A DNA stretch of 53,967 bases from Desulfobacteraceae bacterium (lineage in GTDB: Bacteria; Desulfobacterota; Desulfobacteria; Desulfobacterales; JAABSP01): the NCBI GenBank assembly GCA_011390345.1, contig JAABSP010000037.1:1-53967 (forward strand), written 5' to 3'. The first letter of the stretch is position 1, and every line of letters starts with the position of its first letter. The translations under genes were made by a program, and so were the position numbers. Positions 1 through 6,042 of this stretch are shown here, piece after piece. The notes below the pieces were generated by a model. That model had not been told where the DNA came from. It did not search any database and was given only the letters and a program-made list of their open reading frames with translations.

Positions 1-94
1 CTTGAATAAATCGACTGATCTTTCGGGGCCCAATGACGGTACGCAAACCTTCGTAGAACTCTTCATCTATGGTTATTGTAAGCTTTTTTTGCAT
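1..94 (-). CDS. Type II antitoxin, 5' part only (runs off the window)
   Basis: Thirty-one residues are visible, starting MQKKLTITIDEEFYEGL. This resembles the N-terminus of small beta-strand-first antitoxins (AbrB/RHH-like TA partners that begin with a 'KKLTITID' strand). The start at 94 is supported by a strong ribosome binding site, AAGGAGGTGC, at 101-110. The upstream frame stays open into a nucleotidyltransferase remnant, so this gene lies directly behind a recombination junction. The C-terminus and any toxin partner are outside the window. Confidence 0.55.
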   Translation of the reverse strand, partial: MQKKLTITIDEEFYEGLRTVIGPRKISRFIQ

Positions 95-220
95 TTGAAA
101 GCACCTCCTTAACCGGGGTTCGCTATATTTCATTACTGCATAGCCACCTACAATAAGGTATCGAATTTCATGCTTTTTGAAAAGATTCAACAGCTCTTTG
201 AAGTCTGGACTCGTCAGCAT
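95..220 (-). pseudogene. Nucleotidyltransferase (AbiEii/DUF6036-like) N-terminal remnant
   Basis: The frame opens with an ATG at 220 and reads LNLFKKHEIRYLIVGGYAVM followed by KYSEPR. This matches the start of the family whose hallmark is a 'YLIVGGYAV' strand leading to the catalytic DLD region. After EPR the expected catalytic aspartates are missing, and the frame runs straight into the ribosome binding site and start of the antitoxin at 94. The gene is therefore cut at about 115. It overlaps the upstream small ORF by about 53 nt, the usual arrangement for these two-gene cassettes. Confidence 0.55.
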
Positions 221-362
221 TTTTACCTCGTATTAAGAAATAATCATTAAGCATTCCCGTTACAGCTTCGAAAATGGCAATATCTCCTTGTGATTGCCAG
301 AATCGAATATCGAATGAACGCCTATCATCAGTTATGCGCTGGTAATTTTCTTTTATTATCAT
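168..362 (-). CDS. Small hypothetical protein paired with a nucleotidyltransferase
   Basis: A 64-residue polar protein with the motif FDIRFWQSQGD near the N-terminus and a C-terminal RGKNADESRLQR stretch. I recognise this pattern from short proteins encoded just upstream of AbiEii/DUF6036-like nucleotidyltransferases, often in TA-like or cassette settings; the function is unknown to me. Here the partner survives only as an N-terminal stub. The start codon lies about 15 nt after the R' box (GTTCGGC) of an attC-like site, as expected for the first gene of an integron cassette read on this strand. Confidence 0.55.
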   Translation of the reverse strand: MIIKENYQRITDDRRSFDIRFWQSQGDIAIFEAVTGMLNDYFLIRGKNADESRLQRAVESFQKA

Positions 363-376
363 CTCTTATCCCTATC

Positions 377-433
377 GCCGAACGCTGCCGATCAGCCGCG
401 CGGCTTTTTGCGTCGGCTGGATTAGCCTTGTTC
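377..433 (-). other. attC-like recombination site, disrupted at its R'' end
   Basis: Read on the minus strand, the site has R' = GTTCGGC (plus GCCGAAC at 377-383; consensus GTTRRRY, one mismatch). It has a five-base spacer and paired L boxes around CAGCCG/CGGCTG. The R'' side ends in GAAC, where an IS91-like element begins. A related sequence recurs at 16433-16480 with the same GCCGCG core. The minus-strand gene at 362 starts directly after R', consistent with cassette polarity. Confidence 0.5.
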
Positions 434-589
434 AAGTAAGCCGCTCCGCGGCAGAAAAAGAAGCCTTATCAACCCCTTGCACTTCCATCCCCAGCCATTT
501 TCCAAGTCTTCATTTGAGATATGTGATATAATACCGCTATGTTCTGACATTACCCCACCAGACGAACCCATTGAAAAGGGAGAGATATC

Positions 590-628
590 ATGTCAAAGAC
601 ATTGCAAACCCCTTGGTACGACAAGACC
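590..628 (+). pseudogene. Tyrosine recombinase of the IS91-like element, N-terminal stub
   Basis: MSKTLQTPWYDKT is identical to the start of the longer fragment at 3722, then diverges at the junction with brnA. Integrase-like genes of this kind sit upstream of transposases in some IS91-family elements. Only 13 codons remain before the junction, so it is non-functional. Confidence 0.6.
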
Positions 629-811
629 GAGAGCGTTATTCACTGCTTCTTCATTTGGAAAAACTTCGGCCACCTCCGGTCTGAGTACAACAATATTTGA
701 TGACTTGCGAAGCCGCTCGGCATATTTTCCGCGTACCAGACCATCGGGAAAATCTGAGCGGTCATACTCGGGGCGTAATTCGTCTTTGTCGATTTGGCTA
801 TTCTTCTTCAT
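629..811 (-). pseudogene. brnA: BrnA-like antitoxin, C-terminally truncated
   Basis: About 61 codons read MKKNSQIDKDELRPEYDRSD and then the segments VRGKYAERL and NIVVLRPEVAEVFPNEEAVN. These are typical of the small antitoxin that follows brnT. At 629 the frame passes into antisense of the recombinase stub, so the native C-terminus is lost. The start at 811 overlaps the end of brnT by 14 nt, the usual coupling in brnTA operons. Confidence 0.55.
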
Positions 812-962
812 AGATCTTTCTCTCTCTTTTGCTCGCAGCGCGGGCGCTGATGATTCGAAGCGTGTCTTCTTCTTCAGTGTGAGCTACGACCAACAATCTG
901 TTCCTTTCAGAGACACCAAAGGTTATGAATCTTTTTTCTCCTGCGGAATGATCCGGATCATA
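798..962 (-). pseudogene. brnT: BrnT toxin, C-terminal half only
   Basis: The residues DPDHSAGEKRFITFGVSE, RLLVVAHTEEEDTLRIISAR and ASKRERKIYEE match the C-terminal half of the BrnT RNase-like toxin (PF04365), including the RIISAR strand and the RxxER(K)xYEE end. The N-terminal half is replaced at about 962 by transposase sequence on the other strand, so no active toxin can be made. The break lies at the DPDHS segment, near the middle of the family. Confidence 0.65.
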
Positions 963-966
963 GCCG

Positions 967-1362
967 GTCGCAGCCATTGCGTCCTTGCATCTTCCGATAC
1001 TTTGAAAAAGCTGTCGCAGGATGAAGAATTCATCGGCGGCGACCTGTCCGGGTTTTTCGGTGTGCTGCATACCTGGGGGCGGACCCTGCAGTTCCATCCG
1101 CACATTCATTATGTTGTCCCGGGCGGTTCGCTTTCTTCCGAGGACGGGCTGTGGCATCCTTCCCGCATTGATATTCCGCGGTGAAACTGGAGGCGGTTCG
1201 CTGCGCCATCGAGTTGTGCCATGCTTTTGAAGTGCAGACGCCGTAAGCTGTTGTTCAACGGCTCAAGCCGCTCTGTTGTTGTCCCGACTGTGGCGGAGAA
1301 CTGGAGTATCGCTGTTCGGTGCTGCCGTTTGAAATGCCTCCGGTGAGAGATACCGGGTAGGG
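967..1362 (+). pseudogene. IS91-family transposase fragments
   Basis: In one frame to 1182 the sequence reads SSDTLKKLSQDEEFIGGDL, then VLHTWGRTLQFHPHIHYVVP and GLWHPSR. This covers the characteristic HTWGxTLxxHPHxHxxVxGG block of IS91/ISCR transposases, which precedes the catalytic tyrosines. The catalytic region is deleted. A second frame around 1261-1360 gives CCPDCGGELEYRCSVLPFE, the C-terminal zinc-ribbon-like end. The two pieces and their frameshifts show a dead gene. Confidence 0.7.
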
Positions 1363-1763
1363 TTTTTTCGTTTGTCAAAGAGCAGGTTTTGAAGGGCGGC
1401 CGCTCAATAATTTAAATTTTAAAGCTGAGCAGATTGGAAAACTGCGCCTTGATGCCCTTGCAGAGGCTGATATCTTAAAAACTCAATGATCTTTTTTGTC
1501 AAAATAATGTCTCCGGAGGGTGTCACCTCCGATGTTTTTCATCAGATCCGTCCTGTCAGGCGGGCCTTCGTTGACATCCTCGTGTTCCTCCCTCAACCAA
1601 TCCCCCTATAATAAGGTCCCCGACGCGCTTCTCTTTTCCGGGCTTCTTCAAAAATGGTTTGAATCCGACCCCTTTCAAGTCTGCAGCAGACTTGTTTTGT
1701 AAACGGGGTCGGTTCTATCCTAATGGGTTTAGCCGCTTTTTAATTGTCGTTTATAACTATTTT
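1363..1763. other. Gene-free stretch: IS right end and a small hairpin
   Basis: I see no convincing gene here. A perfect stem CGGAGG-GTGTCA-CCTCCG lies at 1514-1531, followed by a short T-run, and could be a weak terminator. Positions 1626-1733 match the right end of the IS91-like element also present at 3955-4067. Confidence 0.5.
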
Positions 1764-2024
1764 TCATTCAAGAGAATCCCAAGTAGGAACATTTCTTTCC
1801 GGTATTTTATCCAGAATAGATAAGACTTTCTTTTTTAAATTAGGAATGGATTTTCCTATCAATTTTTCATCAAGAGATGATACCATTTCTAACTGTGTAA
1901 GCTGTACAGTAATCATATAATTTGTTAGTTGATTTAGTGAGACCCCTTGATATTTGGCTTCTCTTTCAAGGCGTTTTTTAAGATCGATGGGCATTCTGAG
2001 TGTAAGAGTAAGACTTTTATTCAT
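1764..2024 (-). CDS. Ribbon-helix-helix antitoxin partner of a PIN toxin
   Basis: The 86-residue protein begins MNKSLTLTLRMPIDLKKRLE, a ribbon-helix-helix strand and first helix, followed by GVSLNQLTNYMI as the second helix. RHH antitoxins dimerise to bind operator DNA and use the C-terminal tail to block the toxin. I chose the start at 2024 over a longer frame because GGAGGG lies just upstream. It overlaps the PIN toxin by 8 nt and is second in the operon, the reverse of the classic vapBC order. AT-rich, like the neighbouring cassette genes. Confidence 0.7.
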   Translation of the reverse strand: MNKSLTLTLRMPIDLKKRLEREAKYQGVSLNQLTNYMITVQLTQLEMVSSLDEKLIGKSIPNLKKKVLSILDKIPERNVPTWDSLE

Positions 2025-2451
2025 TTTCAGCCCTCCATATAATGCAAAAATCTCTGGGCGTAACGAGCTTGAAGACGAAACCATTCAATTCTCCGCCCTT
2101 AAAATCTTTAATGTTTGACGTGATGAGATATTGACTGTTGCTAGCAAAAGCACATTCACAAATCATATTGTCATTCTCATCTGTCAAATTCGGTCTTAGC
2201 AGAAAATATATCGAATGTTTCTGAGCAAGTAAAGCTAACATATCAAGAATACTCTCTATTTCACCAACAGACATGCCTAATTTTTCAAGATTTTCTTCTC
2301 TTGTTAGGACATCGTAATATTCGAAGTAAATCTGCGGTGAAATAGCCAACTTAACTTTTTCATCCAAAATTAATCTTAAAATATAATGAGATGCTCCCTT
2401 GCGACTGTAAAGTGCTGAGAAGATCACATTGGTATCAGCGGTTATTAACAT
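2017..2451 (-). CDS. PIN-domain toxin (putative toxin component, PIN family)
   Basis: A 144-residue protein beginning MLITADTNVIFSALYSRKGA, the signature of the PIN_3-type 'putative toxin-antitoxin system toxin component' family. D6 and N8 open the acidic active site, a central FEYYDVL segment supplies the conserved glutamate, and TDENDNMICECA and TSNIKDF supply the later acidic residues. PIN toxins are Mg-dependent ribonucleases. The gene precedes its RHH antitoxin and overlaps it by 8 nt. Its 3' attC site is missing because IS91-like copy 1 ends 30 bp downstream. Confidence 0.75.
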   Translation of the reverse strand: MLITADTNVIFSALYSRKGASHYILRLILDEKVKLAISPQIYFEYYDVLTREENLEKLGMSVGEIESILDMLALLAQKHSIYFLLRPNLTDENDNMICECAFASNSQYLITSNIKDFKGGELNGFVFKLVTPRDFCIIWRAENE

Positions 2452-2551
2452 AATTCACATGATAGCATATACGAACACAAAAATCCAACGAATAAAGCAA
2501 TCATCAATATAATTATTTAATTTTAAAAATAAATATTTCATTTAAAAGTGC

Positions 2552-2618
2552 GGCTAACTAGGAGTTCAGCAGTGTGTGAAGCGGTAGCTCACACATCTGC
2601 TGGAATGACGGGTTCTCA
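2552..2618 (-). other. attC-like site
   Basis: On the minus strand: R'' TGAGAAC, five-base spacer, L'' around ATTCCAGC, a TGTGTGA/TCACACA stem, L' around GCTGAACT, then R' GTTAGCC. On the plus strand the pairing is AGCAGTGTGTGA with TCACACATCTGCT. The architecture, two core boxes outside an imperfect palindrome with offset L boxes, is that of integron attC sites. R' is identical to that at 3480-3486. Confidence 0.6.
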
Positions 2619-2632
2619 TGCAACGGGATGGG

Positions 2633-2729
2633 GGCAACCACCGGATCGGATTGTTCATGCTGGGGGCCTGTTCCCAACGTCGCCACTCTGTGGCGAGGGT
2701 ACCGAGTCCGCAGCGGTGGCTGGTTAGCT
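2633..2729 (-). other. Second, larger attC-like palindrome
   Basis: AACCACCGGATCGG pairs imperfectly with ACCGAGTCCG and CGGTGGCTGGTT, around an internal TCGCCACTCTGTGGCGA hairpin. The outer box on the plus strand is GTTAGCT. It lies directly 3' of vapC on the minus strand, where the cassette's own attC is expected. With the site at 2552-2618 it forms a tandem pair with no gene between. Confidence 0.45.
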
Positions 2730-2730
2730 A

Positions 2731-3150
2731 TTACTTCCATGGGTTTATTAAGCCTACTCCACTGATCTCCATATCGCTGATATTCCTCGTAGCAATTCCC
2801 ATATCGTGAACTATAGCAATTGAGGTCATTAAACCATCAAGAATAGGCATCTTATTTCCTTCTTTTTCAGCTTGAGCCTGTATTTTTCCCCAAACTTTTG
2901 ATTCAAGTAAGCCAAAGCTTAAAATACGCCTATCAAAACGAACAATCAGCTCGCTGTCAAGCCAATTTTGAAGGTTCTTTTTTTTCTTGGATTCGGTTAG
3001 CTTGGATATCCCTCTTTGAATTTCACCGATCGTAATTGATGTCAGATAAAAATTTTCCTCAAGATGAGAATTTATCCAGGATACAACAGCAGAATTCGGG
3101 CGTGGTTTAATTAATTCAGAAATGACGCAAGTATCTAATATGTATTTCAC
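2731..3150 (-). CDS. vapC: VapC/FitB-type PIN ribonuclease toxin
   Basis: The 139-residue PIN protein carries the acidic set expected of VapC nucleases: D6 in LDTCVISE, E12, E43 in IGEIQRG, D105 in PILDGLM and D126 in TRNISDM. The FitB-like subgroup usually has TRNxxDF, so the ending here is slightly variant. VapC toxins cleave tRNA or rRNA when the antitoxin is degraded. The gene overlaps the upstream phd antitoxin by 4 nt (ATGA type), and the pair is transcribed from the promoter/operator at 3427-3464. An attC-like site sits immediately downstream of the stop, so the pair forms one cassette. Confidence 0.85.
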   Translation of the reverse strand: MKYILDTCVISELIKPRPNSAVVSWINSHLEENFYLTSITIGEIQRGISKLTESKKKKNLQNWLDSELIVRFDRRILSFGLLESKVWGKIQAQAEKEGNKMPILDGLMTSIAIVHDMGIATRNISDMEISGVGLINPWK

Positions 3151-3395
3151 AAATCAATCTCTCTTGGATATTCTTTAATTCTTTCCAAATCGATATTGGA
3201 GTTTTTCAGAGGAGAATTATTGAAAAATTCCGTCAAGGTCGTTTTGGGTTTTGTCAATTTCCGATATTCCTCAACTGAAATAACCACAACGGTTTCGACG
3301 CCCCTTTTTGTTACCATCTGCGGACCACTTAATAACGCTTTTTTAACGACTTCGCTAAAACGATTTTTTGCATCTTGTAATTGCCAATTTTCCAT
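3147..3395 (-). CDS. phd: Phd/YefM-family antitoxin
   Basis: The 82-residue protein opens MENWQLQDAKNRFSEVVKKA and continues GPQMVTKRGVETVVVISVEEY, the canonical Phd/YefM fold in which the N-terminal half binds DNA. The C-terminal half (PLKNSNIDLERIKEYPREIDL) would be the toxin-binding tail. Antitoxin-first order and a 4-nt overlap with vapC support one operon. A perfect 14-bp palindrome over the -10 box is the likely autoregulatory operator. Confidence 0.85.
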   Translation of the reverse strand: MENWQLQDAKNRFSEVVKKALLSGPQMVTKRGVETVVVISVEEYRKLTKPKTTLTEFFNNSPLKNSNIDLERIKEYPREIDL

Positions 3396-3426
3396 GGTTC
3401 AATACCCCTTATCACAAAATAACTAG

Positions 3427-3464
3427 ACAGTCTAGACTGTACAACATATCACCAAATATGTCAA
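3427..3464 (-). promoter_or_regulatory. Promoter and palindromic operator of phd-vapC
   Basis: On the minus strand TTGACA (3464-3459), a 17-bp spacer and TACAGT (3441-3436) form a good sigma-70 promoter. The perfect palindrome ACAGTCTAGACTGT (3427-3440) overlaps the -10 element, as expected for TA autorepression. Confidence 0.7.
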
Positions 3465-3479
3465 TGGATCTTTTTTATC

Positions 3480-3563
3480 GGCTAACGCTCCGCATAACCG
3501 GCTGGGAAAAGCTGCATAGCGAAGCGGCGCAGCTTTTCCCAGTCCGAGTTAATGCGGTTGTTC
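3480..3563 (-). other. attC-like site at which IS91-like copy 2 begins
   Basis: On the minus strand R' is GTTAGCC (3486-3480). The stem pairs CTGGGAAAAGCTG with CAGCTTTTCCCAG, and the outer L arms pair CCGCATAA with TTAATGCGG. The R'' side reads GAACAAC, and the IS starts immediately after GTTC (plus strand 3560-3563). The site would be the 3' end of the cassette destroyed by the insertion. Confidence 0.6.
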
Positions 3564-4067
3564 AAGTAAGCCGCTCCGCGGCAGAAAAAGAAGCGCCATC
3601 AACCCCTTGCACTTCCATCCCCGGCCATTTTCCATGACCTGCAATCGAGATATGTGATATAATACCGCTATGTTCTGACATTACCCCACCAGACGAACCC
3701 ATTGAAAAAGTGAGAGGTATCATGTCAAAGACATTGCAAACGCCCTGGTACGACAAGACCATCGACGCCCTTCAACTGGCCGGAATGAGCGGCAGCACTC
3801 AGGAAGCCTACGCCCGTGCTGTCCGAAAGCTCATCGAACATTTTGGAAAAGACCCCCGACAGATCACCGAAGATGAGCTTCAGGAATATTTTCTCTTCCG
3901 CCGGAACATCACCAAATGGTCGCCCAGTACGCTTAAAATCTGCTAAGATCCGAACGCGCTTCTCTTTTCCGGGCTTCTTGAACCATGGATAGAATCCGGC
4001 CCCTTTTCAAGTTGGCAGCAGACTTGTTTTGTAAACGGGGTCGGTTCTATCCTAATGGGTTTTTCTT
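3564..4067 (+). mobile_element. IS91-like element copy 2, internally deleted
   Basis: This copy keeps the left end, the roughly 150-bp leader, 74 codons of the recombinase gene (3722-3946) and the right end from 3955. It has lost the rest of the recombinase and the entire transposase. Its left leader is nearly identical to copy 1. Any movement would need a transposase supplied from elsewhere. Confidence 0.65.
3722..3946 (+). pseudogene. Tyrosine recombinase N-terminal (SAM-like) fragment
   Basis: The 74 codons read MSKTLQTPWYDKTIDALQLA and then SGSTQEAYARAVRKLIEHF, the core-binding SAM-like domain of phage-type integrases. The frame ends early at TLKIC where the IS right end is joined. The catalytic R...HxxR...Y domain is absent, so this is a remnant. 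The reading frame is intact over this stretch, which suggests a fairly recent deletion. Confidence 0.7.
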
Positions 4068-4083
4068 GATTCCGACTTTTTCT

Positions 4084-4368
4084 CTATGTACAAACCACTT
4101 TATCTTGATTTTCAAGAATTTTCTCTTTGAGCCACAAATTTACCAATGTTTCAGGTAATATTCCCTTAATGTGGGCCAATTTATCAATATTATCGGATAA
4201 TTCTTTTTCAACTGCAAAATAGTTTTTTTCTGCTTTTAACTCCACTTCAAATTCTATATCACGCTGTAAGTCTTCATAATCAGCTAAACTATGAGTATCC
4301 CAAAAGTTAGCTGCTTCTTCAATATTTCTAAATTCATCCGGCAAAGTGTCTCTCTTATTTTTTTGCAT
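4084..4368 (-). CDS. BrnA-like / CopG-type antitoxin
   Basis: The 94-residue protein contains FRNIEEAANFWDTHSLADY near the N-terminus and GILPETLVNLWLKEKI at the C-terminus. This layout (FWDxHSxxDY, then a ribbon-helix-helix ending in PETLVNxWLxEK) is characteristic of the CopG-like antitoxins that follow brnT toxins. The start overlaps the end of brnT by 14 nt. It would neutralise the toxin and repress the operon. Confidence 0.75.
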   Translation of the reverse strand: MQKNKRDTLPDEFRNIEEAANFWDTHSLADYEDLQRDIEFEVELKAEKNYFAVEKELSDNIDKLAHIKGILPETLVNLWLKEKILENQDKVVCT

Positions 4369-4639
4369 AATTTTTCCTTTCTTTAGAATCCATCTCTCGT
4401 GCTGTAACTATTAATGCTTCTTTTGTCAGCTTATATATAAATAATACGGTGATATATCTTCCAGCATTTGTTCTTCCACGAGCAGAATATAAATTCTCAT
4501 TTTTTATTTTCCCTTTTTCAATCAATTTAAATTTTGGATTATTACGAAAAACCTCTTCTACTTCTTCATGCAATATATTGTGCTTCCAAATAAGCTTGTC
4601 CACAATATCTCTGTACCAAATAAAGCTTTCAATTCTCAA
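4355..4639 (-). CDS. brnT: BrnT-family toxin
   Basis: A 94-residue protein of the BrnT fold: ILHEEVEEVFRNNPKFKLIE, a central RYITVLFIYK strand pair, and a C-terminal LIVTAREMDSKERKNYAKK matching the family's ITARxMxxKExxxY ending. BrnT toxins are RelE-like ribonucleases that inhibit translation. The start is TTG, with AAGGAAATT upstream. Its antitoxin follows with a 14-nt overlap. Unlike the fragment at 798-962, this copy is complete. Confidence 0.75.
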   Translation of the reverse strand: MRIESFIWYRDIVDKLIWKHNILHEEVEEVFRNNPKFKLIEKGKIKNENLYSARGRTNAGRYITVLFIYKLTKEALIVTAREMDSKERKNYAKK

Positions 4640-4714
4640 AATAATTTCCTTACTTTTTAAGTTTCAAGTTAAAATCACCTTTTTACTTTTCTCAATATTA
4701 TAAGTCAGCAGTTC

Positions 4715-4900
4715 AAGTAAGCCGCTCCGCGGCAGAAAAAGAAGCGTCGTCAATCTTTTGCACTTCTATCTCCAGACATTTCCCTGATCTCTAATTAAGA
4801 TATATGATACAATACCTCTATGGGCAGACATTGCCCACCAGACGAACCTCATTGAAGGAGAGGTATTATGTCAAAAACGATACGAACGCCCTGGTACGAC
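4715..4900 (+). mobile_element. IS91-like element copy 3, left end only
   Basis: The left end again follows GTTC (4711-4714) and carries the same leader, with more substitutions than copies 1 and 2. It ends after the recombinase start codon region (MSKTIRTPWYD at 4868). Homology stops at about 4900. Confidence 0.6.
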
Positions 4901-4973
4901 AATTCACTACCGTACACTTTTTTTAGATTATTGATATGATTCGAAAAATTCCTACAACCTCTTCCCATGATTT

Positions 4974-5132
4974 CTAGACATTCGACTCCGGTATGAATGA
5001 GATTGGTATGTCGATATCGTGGTCTAAAAAATATGATAATAAACGAAGGCCTGCTTGAAAAAGACTCAAGTCACAGCGATCTTTTCTATGAATAGTTCTT
5101 AACCAGCCTTCTTTCATTGTTTTTTCGAACAT
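4974..5132 (-). pseudogene. Probable transposase C-terminal remnant
   Basis: A 52-codon frame reads KEGWLRTIHRKDRCDLSLFQ, then AGLRLLSYFLDHDIDIPISF. It resembles the C-terminal tail of IS4-type DDE transposases, which end with a similar helix-rich WLRTxHRKDRCDLSLFQ stretch; this is recognition from memory. No catalytic residues are present and nothing convincing extends upstream. The flanking 4901-5276 is AT-rich and otherwise empty. Confidence 0.4.
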
Positions 5133-5276
5133 AATGGCCTTTAATATTCAGAAGGTTGGAGCATAACTTTTGCTTTTTTTACATTAAAATGGTCGATTGA
5201 AGTATGAAATTTATTTTACGATATTATTTTTTTGCTCCAAACATATTTCATTAGAGATATATCTTGTATTTATGTC

Positions 5277-5314
5277 GGGCCACAAAATTTGTTACTTACT
5301 TTTCAAACACCTTC
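5277..5314 (-). repeat. Solo IS terminus, matching the end at 16816-16852
   Basis: The reverse complement of this 38-bp segment matches 16816-16852 except for three substitutions near the outer end and one extra base. At 16816 the repeat lies at the edge of an IS5-type transposase fragment. Here it has no transposase beside it and abuts an attC-like site. Confidence 0.6.
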
Positions 5315-5372
5315 TCACTGGTTGCCATGAAGCGTTAGCGGAATGGCAATCCAGTGCACAGGCTTGTTAAAT
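5309..5372 (-). other. attC-like site 3' of the 184-residue cassette gene
   Basis: On the minus strand R'' is ATTTAAC (matches RYYYAAC) and overlaps the stop codon of the gene at 5367. A stem then pairs CACTGG/CCAGTG and TTGCCAT/ATGGCAA around a GCGTTAGCG loop. The R' end is ambiguous because it merges with the solo IS terminus. Confidence 0.55.
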
Positions 5373-5921
5373 CTCGATTTTACCATCTAAGTTAAATTTT
5401 TTGATTTTCACATCTCGAGTTTCCTCATTACTGATTCCATTTTCATCTAAAGCATTAAAAAATGAGAAAAAACCTTTTGGAAAATAAAAATCCAATCCAT
5501 TCAATATCCAGTTGGAATTCGCGTTCGGTGAGTTTGAGTCTTCACCAGGAGGCCATGTTGTGAATTCGAATTCAATGATGTTGATTTTCTCCACAGCATA
5601 ATCAATTACAAAATTGATATCCTCTAATGCGTTTTTACGCCATTCATAATGCCCCTCTGGATCCCATGGTATTGTCGGATTAACTCCGATATCTACTGCT
5701 CCAGTTGTGATTGATATTTCTTCAAGTTTATTACAACATAGTTCGATTTGCTTTTCCTCGAAAACGAGAACAACCGGCCCATCGACAAACCACTCATTTT
5801 CATCTATGTCCCAGACGACATAACTGGTTAAAAGCCTTTTGCCTATAAGTGCCTTTAGCAAGTCAGCCTTTTTAGAAAGCAATTTGAATGTTGTATCTAT
5901 ATATTCTGGTTTATATGACAA
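5367..5921 (-). CDS. Uncharacterised cassette protein (184 residues)
   Basis: I do not recognise this acidic, aromatic-rich soluble protein. Visible features are an N-terminal helix (TFKLLSKKADLLKALIGKRL), strands such as SYVVWDIDENEWFVDGPVVL, a proline-rich NPTIPWDPEGHYEWR segment and TTWPPGEDSNSP. There is no signal peptide or membrane span. It starts about 14 nt after a perfect attC R' box (GTTAAAT) and its stop codon overlaps the next attC R'' box, so it is a complete one-gene cassette. An immunity-like or enzyme-inhibitor role is possible but unsupported. Confidence 0.7.
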   Translation of the reverse strand: MSYKPEYIDTTFKLLSKKADLLKALIGKRLLTSYVVWDIDENEWFVDGPVVLVFEEKQIELCCNKLEEISITTGAVDIGVNPTIPWDPEGHYEWRKNALEDINFVIDYAVEKINIIEFEFTTWPPGEDSNSPNANSNWILNGLDFYFPKGFFSFFNALDENGISNEETRDVKIKKFNLDGKIEI

Positions 5922-5934
5922 TCATCCCCCAGAG

Positions 5935-6012
5935 ATTTAACGATAAGGTGAGCGGCCGGGTTTTCGTAGCGCAGCGGAGAAAACCCGGTCCGGCTCGACC
6001 GTTTGGTTATCA
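5935..6012 (-). other. attC-like site, the best preserved in the window
   Basis: Minus strand order: R'' TGATAAC, 5-bp spacer CAAAC, L'' GGTCGAGC, a stem pairing CCGGGTTTTC with GAAAACCCGG, L' GCTCACC, 5-bp spacer TTATC, R' GTTAAAT (perfect GTTRRRY). Spacer lengths and the offset L boxes match integron attC architecture. It lies between DUF3368 and the 184-residue gene. Confidence 0.65.
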
Positions 6013-6042
6013 ATGCCTTTGCTATAGATCGAGGCGTTCTCC

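Larger units (their letters stand above)
434..1733 (+). mobile_element. IS91-like element copy 1, decayed, with a brnTA remnant inside
   Basis: The left end (AAGTAAGCCGCTCCGCGGC, preceded by GTTC) and about 190 bp of leader match copies at 3564 and 4715. The right end (GGGGTCGGTTCTATCC... to about 1733) matches copy 2 at 4038-4067. Between the ends are 13 codons of the accessory tyrosine recombinase, an inverted brnA/brnT fragment, and pieces of the transposase. IS91-family elements are known to insert next to GTTC/CTTG tetranucleotides, and all three left ends here follow GTTC. The element cannot be active. Confidence 0.65.

Noticed and set aside
2558-2809. Frames of 60-63 codons over the attC-like region, on both strands
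   Set aside because: They lie across palindromic recombination sites and have no coding character or ribosome binding site.
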